Shown: positions 36,302-46,436 of the stretch, piece after piece | Layout of the letters: the number at the start of each line of letters is the position of its first letter | How positions within the stretch are numbered: position 1 is the stretch's first letter | Origin: Weissella oryzae SG25 | Lineage (GTDB): Bacteria; Bacillota; Bacilli; Lactobacillales; Lactobacillaceae | Length of the DNA: 51,622 nt | Direction: 5' to 3' | Assembly (NCBI RefSeq): GCF_000691805.2 | Contig: NZ_DF820496.1 | Coordinates: forward strand, 1 to 51,622 | Position numbers and translations under genes: made by a program | The notes under the pieces: model-generated | Seen by the model: only the letters and a program-made list of their open reading frames with translations | Database searches by the model: none | Told to the model about the DNA's origin: nothing

Positions 36302-37798
36302 ATGTCAGAATTATCCACGGATACCCAAGCGCAAGCAGGTGCGACCAGTGAGCCGCACTTGAAACGCTCAATGAAGCCGCGTCATCTCTCAATGATTGCA
36401 CTGGGTGGTACGATTGGGACTGGTTTGTTTGTGGCCTCAGGTGCGACCGTGGCACAGGCTGGTCCTTTAGGGGCGTTAGTGGCTTATAGTGCGATTGGAA
36501 TCATGGTTTACTTCTTGATGACCGGTCTGGGTGAAATGTCTGCCTATATGCCAATATCAGGTTCCTTTGCGGCTTTTTCTGGACGCTTCGTTGATGATGC
36601 CTTTGGATTTGCGATGGGTTGGAATTACTGGTTTAACGCCGCAATTACGGTTGCGGTTGAGGTTGCCACTGTCGGTGTTGTGATGAAGTTCTGGTTGCCA
36701 AATGTGCCAACCTGGATTTGGTCGGTGATTGTTTTGGTACTGATTTTAGCAATTAACCTAACTTCAGCTCGTGCATATGGTGAATCCGAATTTTGGATGG
36801 CCTCAATTAAGGTGATTGCAGTTTTGGCCTTTTTGGTCATTGGTTTACTAACAATTTTCGGGGTTATGTCATATCACCCAGACGTTGTTCATAACCTAAC
36901 GGCTGGTAAGCACGGCTTTGTTGGTGGAATGGCTGGCTGGCTAACGGTCTTCATGGTTGCTGGTTTCTCATTCCAAGGAACTGAAATGGTCGGAATCGTG
37001 GCTGGTGAAGCAGCACATCCTGAACATGCGGTGCCAAACGCAATTCGTCAGGTCTTTTGGCGAATCTTACTTTTCTACTTCTTGTCAATCTTTGTAATTG
37101 GTGCCTTAATTTACTATAAAGATCCATCATTGCTTCAATCAGCTAACAACTCAGATATTACGGTTTCACCTTTCACCTTGGTTTTCCAAAAGGCTGGTTT
37201 GGCCGCAGCGGCTTCGATTATGAACGCAGTTATTTTGACTTCAGTAATTTCATCGGCTAACTCATGGTTGTATGCAGGGTCGCGGATGCTTTATTCAATG
37301 GCTAAGGAAGGCCATGCGCCTAAAATTTTTGGACGCGCTAACATTCGGACAGGAGTGCCGGTTGCTGGTTTGCTCTTGACGCTTTTGATTGGTATGTTTA
37401 CCTTCATGACAAGTTTTGCCGGCCCAGAGATTTATATCTACTTAGTTGGTGCTTCGGGTCTTTCTGGCTTCATTGCCTGGATTGGGATTGCAATTGCACA
37501 CTTCCGTTTCCGTCGGGCTTTCGTAGCGCAGGGGCATAGCGTTAAAGAATTAAAGTACACTGCTAAGTGGTTCCCAATTGGACCAATTGTTGCTTTGCTA
37601 CTCTCATTAGTAATTATGTTGGGTCAAGGGGCAACTTCATTTACAGGTTCAATGGCTAACTGGAACTGGTCAGCGCTAATTACGACTTATCTGGCCTTAC
37701 CATTATTCTTGATTCTATACTTTGCTTATAAGTTTACGAAGCATACTAAGACGATTCCCTTGGTTGACGTTGATTTAACGCCACGTACTAATGAATAA
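36302..37798 (+). CDS. lysP: Lysine-specific amino acid permease, LysP type
   Basis: 498 residues, about twelve membrane helices, amino acid-polyamine-organocation family. The N-terminal MIALGGTIGTGLFVASG and 'FWRILLFYFLSIFVIGALI' stretches fit the LysP/GabP subgroup. It imports lysine by proton symport. The lysine riboswitch directly upstream supports lysine as substrate. AGGAGG precedes the ATG. Confidence 0.93.
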   Translation: MSELSTDTQAQAGATSEPHLKRSMKPRHLSMIALGGTIGTGLFVASGATVAQAGPLGALVAYSAIGIMVYFLMTGLGEMSAYMPISGSFAAFSGRFVDDAFGFAMGWNYWFNAAITVAVEVATVGVVMKFWLPNVPTWIWSVIVLVLILAINLTSARAYGESEFWMASIKVIAVLAFLVIGLLTIFGVMSYHPDVVHNLTAGKHGFVGGMAGWLTVFMVAGFSFQGTEMVGIVAGEAAHPEHAVPNAIRQVFWRILLFYFLSIFVIGALIYYKDPSLLQSANNSDITVSPFTLVFQKAGLAAAASIMNAVILTSVISSANSWLYAGSRMLYSMAKEGHAPKIFGRANIRTGVPVAGLLLTLLIGMFTFMTSFAGPEIYIYLVGASGLSGFIAWIGIAIAHFRFRRAFVAQGHSVKELKYTAKWFPIGPIVALLLSLVIMLGQGATSFTGSMANWNWSALITTYLALPLFLILYFAYKFTKHTKTIPLVDVDLTPRTNE

Positions 37799-37805
37799 AA
37801 ATAAA

Positions 37806-37838
37806 GAAAAGCAGTTGGATGAAAATCTGACTGCTTTT
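37806..37838 (+). terminator. lysP terminator
   Basis: AAAAGCAGTTGGAT-GAAA-ATCTGACTGCTTTTT: stem with two mismatches and a T run. Confidence 0.85.
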
Positions 37839-37860
37839 TAATTTGTAAATGCGTATATAT

Positions 37861-37892
37861 AAAGGGCCTAGAAATTATTCCTAGGCCCTTTA
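37861..37892 (-). terminator. yaaA terminator
   Basis: AAAGGGCCTAG pairs with CTAGGCCCTTT; lies just after the yaaA stop on the minus strand. Confidence 0.85.
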
Positions 37893-37905
37893 AATTGAAA
37901 AAATT

Positions 37906-38667
37906 TTACTTAATAAAAACGAAATTATCCGCTGTTGATAAATTGTCAACAAAGTGAAAACCACGCGCCGTGAAAGTTTTTAACTCATCGGCGTCCGTTA
38001 TATTACGTTCAGCCATAAATCGCACCATATCACCACGGGCAATTTTAGATTCAGTTGTTTTAACTTGAAGTTTCTGATTAGCCTTGATGCTGGCAAAAGT
38101 ACAACTAATTAACTGGTCATCTGGCTGTAAGTAGGGCAAAACCACCTTACTGTATTCTCGTGAAGCGAGGTTAATAATTATCCGGTCGTTATTATCAGCC
38201 ATAAGCGCTTGATAAATTTTATCGCCCCAGAAGGGATAGAGTTTGACATAGTGTTGACCTTGATAGTCAAAATTAACCTTGCTCTGTAGTTCTAGGCGAT
38301 AGGGTGTAATTCCGTCGAAAGGACGTAGGATTCCATAAAAAGCGGATAAAATCCGCAAGTGTTTTTCTAAGTAAGCTAATCCGGGGGTTGTTAATAGGCT
38401 AGGCGCCATAGCTTGATATTGTAAACCATCATAAGTCATAATGGCGGCCGATAAATTATCATATAAGTTCATTTGAGCAAAACGGTCATAATTTAACTGC
38501 GTGATTTTATCATTGCTTTGCCAGAGCTGTTGCACTTCATTATAGCTTAGTTGTTGGATGTAGTTAGCTAAGAAGGCACTTTCGGCTAAAAAAAGCGGTT
38601 GATTTTTGGGTGCAAAATCATCAAATGCCGTCTGCATGAGTTTGGCGGGTGAAATTATTATCTGCAT
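37906..38667 (-). CDS. yaaA: YaaA/DUF328 peroxide stress protein
   Basis: 253 residues with IISPAKLM at the start, TYDGLQYQAM, LSAFYGILRPFDGITPYRLE and INLASREYSKVV, all typical of the YaaA family. It limits intracellular iron and DNA damage under peroxide stress in E. coli. ATG 38667 follows AGGAAGC on the minus strand; an in-frame ATG 33 bases upstream would precede that site. Confidence 0.93.
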   Translation of the reverse strand: MQIIISPAKLMQTAFDDFAPKNQPLFLAESAFLANYIQQLSYNEVQQLWQSNDKITQLNYDRFAQMNLYDNLSAAIMTYDGLQYQAMAPSLLTTPGLAYLEKHLRILSAFYGILRPFDGITPYRLELQSKVNFDYQGQHYVKLYPFWGDKIYQALMADNNDRIIINLASREYSKVVLPYLQPDDQLISCTFASIKANQKLQVKTTESKIARGDMVRFMAERNITDADELKTFTARGFHFVDNLSTADNFVFIK

Positions 38668-38700
38668 TGAGCGGCTTCCTTTTTGCTTTATTATAACCAA

Positions 38701-39165
38701 CCAAGTGACGTAAATATAGGTAGCTGACCTTATTTTTTTAGACCGAGAAATGGGAAAAAGTTAATTTTTGAGAAATCAGTGAATGCTATCCACGAACGAT
38801 TTATATTTTTATTCATTTTATTGTTCATAACTATTTTGAATATAATTTAAAAATTTAAATATATAAACAATATCATTTGTTTTTAATAATTTAATTTTAA
38901 ATAGTCCGTTTTATAGTATTTAATATTTTAAATAAATATTAATGACTTATTAAAACTTGTTATTTATATTTTTGTAAGCGAAAACAAAATAGAAAATCTA
39001 TATTATAAATATCAAGATAACTGAAAAGAAAAAATTGAAAACATCTATTTTGAGTATATATTTCTGCAATTATGACTAAATTAATGCTATTATATATAAA
39101 AGCGTGTTCTAAAGCTTGATTAAAGCCTGAATAAACTTTGAATATATTTTGTTTTTTGATTATTA
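38701..39165. other. AT-rich intergenic region before adhesin
   Basis: About 465 bases, very AT-rich, with no gene, hairpin terminator or clear promoter that I can support. It contains the divergent control region of yaaA (-) and the adhesin (+). Confidence 0.5.
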
Positions 39166-39181
39166 CGAGGAGGAGAACAGC

Positions 39182-42100
39182 ATGCAAGAAAGTTATTATC
39201 ATGTGGAAAAAGATGCTAAAGTACATCAGAATTTCCGGATGTACAAAGCTGGTAAACACTGGTTATACGCCTCAAGTATGTTGGTTGCGTTAACGGCAGG
39301 GGGCACATTATTGATGTCATCCCCTGATGCCCATGCCGCAAATGTATTGACAACCGCCTCTGGTTCGGCTGTGGCAGGAACTGCCAATACCGCAACCGGT
39401 GGTCTAGGTTCGAATGCAACGGCAGGTGGCGATAATGCGTCGGCCGCTAATTCAGTGGTTACAGCAGCTGTCGGATCAGCTGGTTCAGCTAATCCAAGCA
39501 GCTATACTGATGCAACAACTGTAGCAAATGCGTCAGGCGCACTATTACAAGATACAACCACAACGGGGGCACCAACGGGCTCATCTGAGACCGCTAATGC
39601 CACTAATACAAACGGAACAACAGCTGTAACTAGTAAGGGAGTTTCAGCAGCGAGTCAGGCTGCTAACGGTGGTACCGTCAACGTGACTTCAAATACTAAT
39701 TTGAATTCAAACGGGGCAGTTCAAGCCGGTGTTGGGGCAGCATCATCAACGACTTTTGATGTTGTCCAAACACAACAAGTCTCATCTGGCACGAATGTAA
39801 TGTCAGACGGTTCATATTCTTGGACGATTAATGTACCAACGGATATGAATTCAGCTGGGATTTCAGTTGCCGATGTCACTGTTACCACGACAACTAATGC
39901 AACCTCTGGCACAACGACGGCCGGGGGAACAACCGCGCAAACTGCGGGTGGAACTTATACTAATCTAACTTCAGATAGTATGGTGCCACAAACAACTAGT
40001 GATTCTGCTACCGGTTCATTTACAGCAACTTCACAGTCAGCGGCCGTTGGTTCATCAAACTATGCATCAAATAGTGTCGTAATTGACCAATTGACGAGCT
40101 CAATGATGTCACTTGATGCAGCCTATTATTCACAAATGGCGCAAGTGCTATCAAATGGGGCTCTACCAGTTGATAGTTATGCCTTTGGTGGTATGGCAAC
40201 GACTTCTTTGACCGTGAACGGTTCAGGAGCGATGACCTTATCTGGTAACACCAATGTGGCGGCTAAGACAATCTTGGCTTCATTTGGCTCAGTATCGGCA
40301 ACCAATGCTTCAATGGCTTTGGATCTTGAAATTATTGCCGCTGAGTCTTTGAATGCAAGTGCCTTTGTTACCACCGGCCTATCTTCAGGGGCACCTTCTG
40401 ATACTGCTTCGGCCGCTGGTAAGGCTTTGCAATCATATACTGATGCATTTAACACGATTGTAGCTGGTCATCCAGGCATGGCTTCATCAGCTTCTGCAGT
40501 TGATACATCATTGGCGGCTTATTATGGTAGCATTGCCAATTACTATAACTGGGGTTCTGGGGCCTATATCTCTGGAGCAACAACCATTCTTGGTATCACC
40601 ACCGGCGGTACTTGGACACCACAATCTGGTTATGGTTCAGCTAACTCAAGTTTCATCTTCTATAACAGTATTGCTTCAAGTTATGCGTCAGCCGCTTCAT
40701 CATTAGCAGTGCTTGCTTCAGGTAGCATTTCACCAGCTTCGGCTGAAAGTGCTGCAATTTTGCAAGCTTTGAGCAACGCTGGTTCAGAAGTGGTGGCTTC
40801 ATCAGCTGCGGTAGCACAAGCAATTTCGGCTAGCTCAGTTGCCAGCACTGCTTCATCATTGGCCGTAATTGCTCAATCAAATATGTCATCAGCCGCAACA
40901 GTGGCTTCATTGGGACAGGCTAACTACAACCAATTGATGGGTTCATCTGATGTCGGGTCATCAGCTTATATCTCAGCTACCAACTCAGCTTACCAACAAG
41001 CTTTGAATATTGGTACCGATATTGCTTCGTTGACCGTATCTAATTACTACCAAGCTTCCCTTGTTGCTAGCATGGCAACTTCAATGTATGCCATGAATGG
41101 TTGGTTAGTAACTTCATCAGCTTGGATGGCAGTTTATGGCGGGGTTGCAACCAGTTTGTCAAACGTTTACAACTCGCTTTATGCTAGTGGGACAACGTCA
41201 TACAACTCAGCAGCTTCATCAATCCAAGCAACTGCACCTTATGTAGCCGCTGCTTTGCTTGGCGCATCAAACGCAAGCAATTATTTGAGCACCCAAATCA
41301 GTTCTTTGGCTAGTTCGGCTGAATCATCAGCACAGTCAGCGACAATTTCTTCAATGGCCTCAAGCTTCTCAGCTTTGGGTGTTAAAGATAATTCAATGGC
41401 AACTAGTTATAGTGCTGCGGCTTCACAAGTTTTGACCAGCTTGGGTGGGGCACAATCAAACTTTGGTAAAGCAAGTACAGCAGTTTCATCAGCTAATTCA
41501 ACGGTGGCATCCGCAACGCAAGTTTCACAATCAGCAATCTCGAATGCCGCTGTCGCTAGTTCGCTAGCAGCTTCATACTTGGCTGATGCGGCGCTTGACG
41601 GTATCGCTTACCAATCAGATGCTTCACTTGCAACGATTCAATTCTCAAGTGCAATTAGCTTGGCAAACTCAGCTGCAATTTCATTGGCCACAATGATTTC
41701 AGCTTCTGGAGTGGTATCACTAGCTGCAATTAGTGCTGCCGGCCAAACTGCTTCTTACGCTGCAGTGAGTGCAACTTATAGTCAAGTTAATTCAGCTATG
41801 AAGAGTGCTGCTGCCAAGGCAAGTAGTGCTAATTCAGTTGCCAATAGTTTGTCTGTTGCTGCTGTACCGCTTTCAGCGGCTAGCGTAGCCCAATCATATA
41901 TGTTGTCAGACTCAGCGGTTTCACAATCAGCTAGTGCAGTCTTTGCTTCAGCATCTTTGGCTTCGCAGGTACCGGCTTCATTGATGGCTTACTTAGCATC
42001 AGTTGGTGAAACAAATTCAGCCGCCTTCATCAGTGCTTCAACTGTAGTGGCTTCAATTGCCGCTGCCGTTTCGGCTGCTTCACAAGCACAACAAGCCGCC

Positions 42101-45100
42101 AATGCTGATTTGGCAATCCAAAAGGCCTCATACGCAACCGATCAAGCGGCCATTAACAAGACCTTAGCAACGATTTCAATGTATGACGTTTCAACGGTTG
42201 ATAATTTGTCATTGGCAAACGCCCAACAAATTTCGGCGACCGCTGTAACTTACGCGTCAATGATTCAATCATTGACTTCATTGAATGCAGAACAGATCGT
42301 AACTGGTAATACGCAGTCAATGGTTTCGTCAGCAGCGATTGTAGACGTAACCTTTACTGGTAATTCAGCAGCAACTAAGGCTGTCAATTCAGCAATGAAC
42401 AGTGCAGTAGCAGTTAGTGCCGGAACTTCTGGAGCAGTGACAAGTGCCGCTTATGCCGGACCAGTTGATAGCTTGGCAACTAACCTAACTTCAACGATTG
42501 CGTCATTGGCGAATGCTTTGTTGACGGTCCAAGAGACAGAAAACAACATTTTGAACCAATTGGGGCTAAATAACTTAGTTGTAAGTACTGATAGTGCCGC
42601 CAACGTTTTGAATCAAACCGCTGGAACTTCATCAGCAACTGCTTCTTATGAGGCATCTGCTAAGAACACAGCTAATTCAGTTGCGGCTAGCTTGGTAACA
42701 ACTTTGAACGCTGACCTTAATTTGTCAGCTTTGGCTTCATTGCTTTCATCAGCTGGTTACCCAATTGCACCAAACCCAACGCCAACTACGGCAATCTTTG
42801 GTACAACGGTAGCAACCGCTGCTAATCAAGTTGAAGCACCATTGGCAACCTTGTTGACTGATTTAGTTGCTTACAACCAGAAGGTACAATCAGCGCAAAC
42901 GTTGATTGATAACCTTGGGGCCAATGCGGTTGCTTCACTAGCCGCTTTGAATGGTAACTATAGTGTTGCAACCTTGGGTAATGTTGTTCTTAACACTGAT
43001 GGTACTTATACAGTAAGTATCAACGGTCAATCTTACCAAACAGCAGTTGGGCAAACTGTACAGAATTTGATGGAGAACTTGGCAACGCAAGCTAGTGCTG
43101 CAATCGCTACGATTAATGGTGTTTCGGCTGAAATTACTTCCGCTGAATCAGCTTTCGTTGCAGTTAAAGTGGCTGCTTCAACACCAGTCTTCTCAAATGA
43201 TGCCTATGCAACTTCTTACTACAATAATGACCAATCAGTGCTTGGTATCAAGATTTACACTGGTTTGACTAACTTGACCAGCTTGATTACAAATACCTTC
43301 CAAGGTTTGCAAGCAGCAACCTTGGCTGGTACAAATGCAGCTAACTATCTAGCAGCGTCAAATGCCGCAGTTTCTTATGCTGCATTGTCAACGCAAGCAC
43401 CAATTGCGGAAGCTAATTATTCTTCAGCTGCGGCTGCTTATAGCCAAGCTTCATCATCAGCTAAGAGTTACTCATTTGCCGCTTCGAGCTACCTAGCTCA
43501 ATCGGATGTTAGTTCGTATGCGCTTGCCGTATCAAACTACACGGCATCTTCAACGGCCGCATCATCTTATGCCGCTTTGGCCGCTAATTACAGTTCATTG
43601 GCAACTTCATATACGACAGCAAGTAACAGCGCATCAGCTACTTCTGAACAGAACCTATACTTTACCGCTAATGGTCAGTATGGTTCAGCATCAGCAGCTG
43701 CTGATTCATATAGTGCAGTTGCCGCTTCGATTAGTGCTGCTGATTCAGCCATTGCACTTTATTCAGCTGCCGTTGCTAATCAGAATTCAAGTGCAAGCTT
43801 AGCTGGTTCATATGCTTCATTGGCTTCAAGCTATGCGGTAATTGGTAACTCAGCTTCAGCCATTGCCTTTAGTAATTCAGCAAGTAATGCTGCCAGCCTT
43901 GCCGCATCTTATGGTGGGTTGCTTGGTCGAGTACGTACAGCTGAAACGCAGTTGAACAATGTTGCGGGTAATGCTTCACTCTTTGCGGCCCAAGTTGATT
44001 CAGCCATGGCAACCTTTATGGCAAGTGTTGCAACGAACCCAACTTACACGGCGACAGCTTTGGCCCAAATCGTGGTTGGCTTCAATGCTGCTGACCCAAC
44101 CAGTGAGATTCAAAATGGGTTGAAGACGGCTAACACCTACTATGCAGGTCAAGCCGCCATGACAACAGCACGTCAACAAGACAATGTCTTTGTACCTGAG
44201 ACCTTTACGGTAACACCAACCCAGCTTGGGGCAACTCCAGGAGTGGTTTCGACACCTGGAACTACCGGCTACACATCAGTGGTTTACCAATTGAAGAACC
44301 CAACCGTGGCCGGGACAGTTACAACTGAAACTGCTGACGGTACGGTGCTTGGTACTTATAACTACACGAAGTTTGCTGGTGAGCAACTAGCAGCGGTCGC
44401 AATTTCTGGCTTTGAAGTTGTGCCTGGTACTGCTTCGACAGCAACCGTTGCTGCGGCAAGTAACGCAGCCTTGAATGTCGCTACGGTGGCCGGCTCAGAT
44501 GTGGCCTTTGTTTACCAACTTGATGTTGCTTCACAAGCAAATGAGGCTGCTTTGTCAGCTTCTGCAGCGGTTTCTGCAGCAAATTCGGCTTCAATTGCGG
44601 CTTCAAGTGCTTTGGCAAGCAACCCAACGTCAGCTGTAATCGCTAATGCTACGGCAGTTTCATCAGCAACCGCCCAAGTTACCTCGGCCGCTGCTGCCGT
44701 TAGTGCTGCAACTAGTCAAGCTGCCAGTGCTTCAAATGCTGCTGCTAGCTATGCAGCTTTGGCAGCATCTGCTTCTGCGGCTGCCAGTGCTAACTCAACG
44801 GCAAGTAATGTAGCAGTTGCTTCAAGCTTAGCTGCACAAGCATCAAGTGCTTTGGCAGTTACTAGCATGCAAAATTCAATCGCTAACAGTGCTGTGGTTG
44901 TGGCAGCTAGTGCGGCCAGCGCCGCCGCAAACGCTGCTAGTGCCGCCGCCAATGCAGCTAATCAAGGAACGACCAATGCTTCAAGTGGTAATCCGGCTGA
45001 ATTTACTGCCAGTGCTGCTTACTACACATTGGCCTACCAAGGTTCAGTTGTTGCAGCAGCTAACCAAGATATTACCGCTGTTTTGAATATCTTCGGTGCC

Positions 45101-45970
45101 GACTATGCTTCATCAACCCAAACTGGAACAGCAACTTTGTATGCAACTAATGCTGCAGGTGTTAAGACTGCGGTGGCAACGATTGCTATTTCAGTAACTT
45201 TGGATGCTAAGGGTAATGGAACTTCAAACTTGTTGACCTTCAAGTCAGTTGATTTGAGCAAGTATGCAGGTGGTACATTGACGTCAACCTTTACCATTGG
45301 TGATCCATTGACTGGCGACAGTACAAACCAATTGTTAGCTGCAGCTAATACGGCAGTGATTGTTGCTAGTGTTAATTCAGCTGCAAGTTCAGCCGCTGGG
45401 GTAGCAAGTGTTGCCGCCCAAGCAGCAAGTACGGCTAACTCATTGGCCCAAGCTAGTCCAAACGATGCAACCTTGGCCTCATTGGCCCAAACTGCAACTT
45501 TGGCAGCAAGTACCGCCAGTGCTAACGCCATGAGTGCAAGCTCATTAGCAGCGCAAGTTGCATCCGAAGCAGTCGTTTACAATTCAGCAGTTGAAGTTGC
45601 GAATACAACAGGACAACAGTCATCTGACGTCTTCACATCAGCTTCATCAACAGCTGCCGCTAACTTATTGGCTTTGAATGCAATTACTAGTGCGACTTCA
45701 ACGGCAACTTCAACGGCCAACTCAGCCGCAGTACAAGCTAGTTCAGCTGCGCAATCAGCTGCCTTGTACACGGCTAGCGTAGCCGCTGATACAACGAGTG
45801 CGTTGTCAAGTGCTAACCCTGATAATGCTTCAGTTGCTTCATTGTTGTCATCAATTGCTGCAGCCCAAAGTTCAATGAGCTCAGCAATTGACGCCGCTAA
45901 TAGTGCTGCAACCAGTGCATCCAATGCAGCCAGTGTTGCCAACAGCACCAACAGCTACCACCACTGGTAA
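39182..45970 (+). CDS. Ala/Ser-rich giant surface adhesin with KxYKxGKxW signal, C-terminus frameshifted
   Basis: 2,262 residues as read. The long signal peptide carries the accessory-Sec motif KxYKxGKxW as RMYKAGKHW (19-27), then ASSMLVALTAGGTLLM and a likely cut after DAHA (about 52). Residues 53-330 are a Thr/Ser/Ala region that includes a short folded-looking part (about 190-245). Most of the rest is a degenerate Ala/Ser repeat typical of serine-rich repeat glycoproteins. A MucBP-like module (about 1670-1785, 'VVYQLKNPTVAGTVTTETADG', quoted in part) and another folded module (about 1940-2060) interrupt it. The frame ends in NSTNSYHHW; the expected sorting region is in the +1 frame just downstream, so the protein as read would not be anchored. 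GAGGAGGAG precedes ATG 39182. Ser and Ala make up most residues, suggesting heavy O-glycosylation. Confidence 0.85.
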   Translation: MQESYYHVEKDAKVHQNFRMYKAGKHWLYASSMLVALTAGGTLLMSSPDAHAANVLTTASGSAVAGTANTATGGLGSNATAGGDNASAANSVVTAAVGSAGSANPSSYTDATTVANASGALLQDTTTTGAPTGSSETANATNTNGTTAVTSKGVSAASQAANGGTVNVTSNTNLNSNGAVQAGVGAASSTTFDVVQTQQVSSGTNVMSDGSYSWTINVPTDMNSAGISVADVTVTTTTNATSGTTTAGGTTAQTAGGTYTNLTSDSMVPQTTSDSATGSFTATSQSAAVGSSNYASNSVVIDQLTSSMMSLDAAYYSQMAQVLSNGALPVDSYAFGGMATTSLTVNGSGAMTLSGNTNVAAKTILASFGSVSATNASMALDLEIIAAESLNASAFVTTGLSSGAPSDTASAAGKALQSYTDAFNTIVAGHPGMASSASAVDTSLAAYYGSIANYYNWGSGAYISGATTILGITTGGTWTPQSGYGSANSSFIFYNSIASSYASAASSLAVLASGSISPASAESAAILQALSNAGSEVVASSAAVAQAISASSVASTASSLAVIAQSNMSSAATVASLGQANYNQLMGSSDVGSSAYISATNSAYQQALNIGTDIASLTVSNYYQASLVASMATSMYAMNGWLVTSSAWMAVYGGVATSLSNVYNSLYASGTTSYNSAASSIQATAPYVAAALLGASNASNYLSTQISSLASSAESSAQSATISSMASSFSALGVKDNSMATSYSAAASQVLTSLGGAQSNFGKASTAVSSANSTVASATQVSQSAISNAAVASSLAASYLADAALDGIAYQSDASLATIQFSSAISLANSAAISLATMISASGVVSLAAISAAGQTASYAAVSATYSQVNSAMKSAAAKASSANSVANSLSVAAVPLSAASVAQSYMLSDSAVSQSASAVFASASLASQVPASLMAYLASVGETNSAAFISASTVVASIAAAVSAASQAQQAANADLAIQKASYATDQAAINKTLATISMYDVSTVDNLSLANAQQISATAVTYASMIQSLTSLNAEQIVTGNTQSMVSSAAIVDVTFTGNSAATKAVNSAMNSAVAVSAGTSGAVTSAAYAGPVDSLATNLTSTIASLANALLTVQETENNILNQLGLNNLVVSTDSAANVLNQTAGTSSATASYEASAKNTANSVAASLVTTLNADLNLSALASLLSSAGYPIAPNPTPTTAIFGTTVATAANQVEAPLATLLTDLVAYNQKVQSAQTLIDNLGANAVASLAALNGNYSVATLGNVVLNTDGTYTVSINGQSYQTAVGQTVQNLMENLATQASAAIATINGVSAEITSAESAFVAVKVAASTPVFSNDAYATSYYNNDQSVLGIKIYTGLTNLTSLITNTFQGLQAATLAGTNAANYLAASNAAVSYAALSTQAPIAEANYSSAAAAYSQASSSAKSYSFAASSYLAQSDVSSYALAVSNYTASSTAASSYAALAANYSSLATSYTTASNSASATSEQNLYFTANGQYGSASAAADSYSAVAASISAADSAIALYSAAVANQNSSASLAGSYASLASSYAVIGNSASAIAFSNSASNAASLAASYGGLLGRVRTAETQLNNVAGNASLFAAQVDSAMATFMASVATNPTYTATALAQIVVGFNAADPTSEIQNGLKTANTYYAGQAAMTTARQQDNVFVPETFTVTPTQLGATPGVVSTPGTTGYTSVVYQLKNPTVAGTVTTETADGTVLGTYNYTKFAGEQLAAVAISGFEVVPGTASTATVAAASNAALNVATVAGSDVAFVYQLDVASQANEAALSASAAVSAANSASIAASSALASNPTSAVIANATAVSSATAQVTSAAAAVSAATSQAASASNAAASYAALAASASAAASANSTASNVAVASSLAAQASSALAVTSMQNSIANSAVVVAASAASAAANAASAAANAANQGTTNASSGNPAEFTASAAYYTLAYQGSVVAAANQDITAVLNIFGADYASSTQTGTATLYATNAAGVKTAVATIAISVTLDAKGNGTSNLLTFKSVDLSKYAGGTLTSTFTIGDPLTGDSTNQLLAAANTAVIVASVNSAASSAAGVASVAAQAASTANSLAQASPNDATLASLAQTATLAASTASANAMSASSLAAQVASEAVVYNSAVEVANTTGQQSSDVFTSASSTAAANLLALNAITSATSTATSTANSAAVQASSAAQSAALYTASVAADTTSALSSANPDNASVASLLSSIAAAQSSMSSAIDAANSAATSASNAASVANSTNSYHHW

Positions 45971-46214
45971 TACTGGTGTAAGTGGTGTGGTTGATACTAA
46001 CGCAACAACGTCAAATAGCGCCGTACCAACGACAGTGGCTTCAACCACTGCAGCAAGTACGCACGCTAAAGTTGCTGCTGCTGGACTAGTAGCATTGCCA
46101 GATACTAGTGCAAGTCAGACCGACACCACTGCTGTTGTAGTGGAATCAGTCAGTGCAGTTTTGTCAGCTATTGGTTTGATTGCTTTGGGCAAGAAGCAAA
46201 GCAAGGAAGACTAA
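45948..46214 (+). pseudogene. Out-of-frame sorting region of the adhesin (LPDTS-type)
   Basis: The +1 frame continues the adhesin with TAPTATTTGNTGVSG, a Thr/Ser/Ala spacer, the motif LPDTS (an LPxTG variant with Ser for Gly), a hydrophobic helix (VVVESVSAVLSAIGLIAL) and the basic tail KKQSKED. This is the normal end of a sortase-anchored protein. The shift lies near the direct repeat CCAACAGC-A-CCAACAGC around 45942-45958. One extra base, or two missing, would explain it. Confidence 0.8.
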
Positions 46215-46321
46215 GTAAAGCGTGGTTTGGACACAATTTACAAAGTAGTTTGAATTTTTCGAAGAAAGACATCATTTCATCGAAAACTTAGCGATAAATA
46301 GTTTTTCAAAAATATTTGAGT

Positions 46322-46339
46322 AGGATGCTTCAGCATCCT
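46322..46339 (+). repeat. Palindrome after adhesin
   Basis: AGGATGCT-TC-AGCATCCT, a perfect 8-base inverted repeat in the 220-base gap between the adhesin and the coiled-coil gene. It has no T run, so its role as terminator is doubtful; nothing else is seen in this gap. Confidence 0.45.
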
Positions 46340-46436
46340 GCTCACCTGCACTTATTCAGCTTATTATTAACTTTTGAAGATTTATTAACCAAAGTATGGG
46401 ATGACAATGAAAATTAATTGATTGAGGACTAGGAAC

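Noticed and set aside
44749-45951. Long minus-strand open frames (67-142 codons) opposite the adhesin
   Set aside because: Caused by the Ala/Ser codon pattern of the sense gene; low-complexity Ala/Val/Leu products, no start context.
39182-45970. Adhesin repeats as a possible CRISPR or satellite array
   Set aside because: The repeats are degenerate Ala/Ser codons in one reading frame, without constant repeat and spacer lengths.
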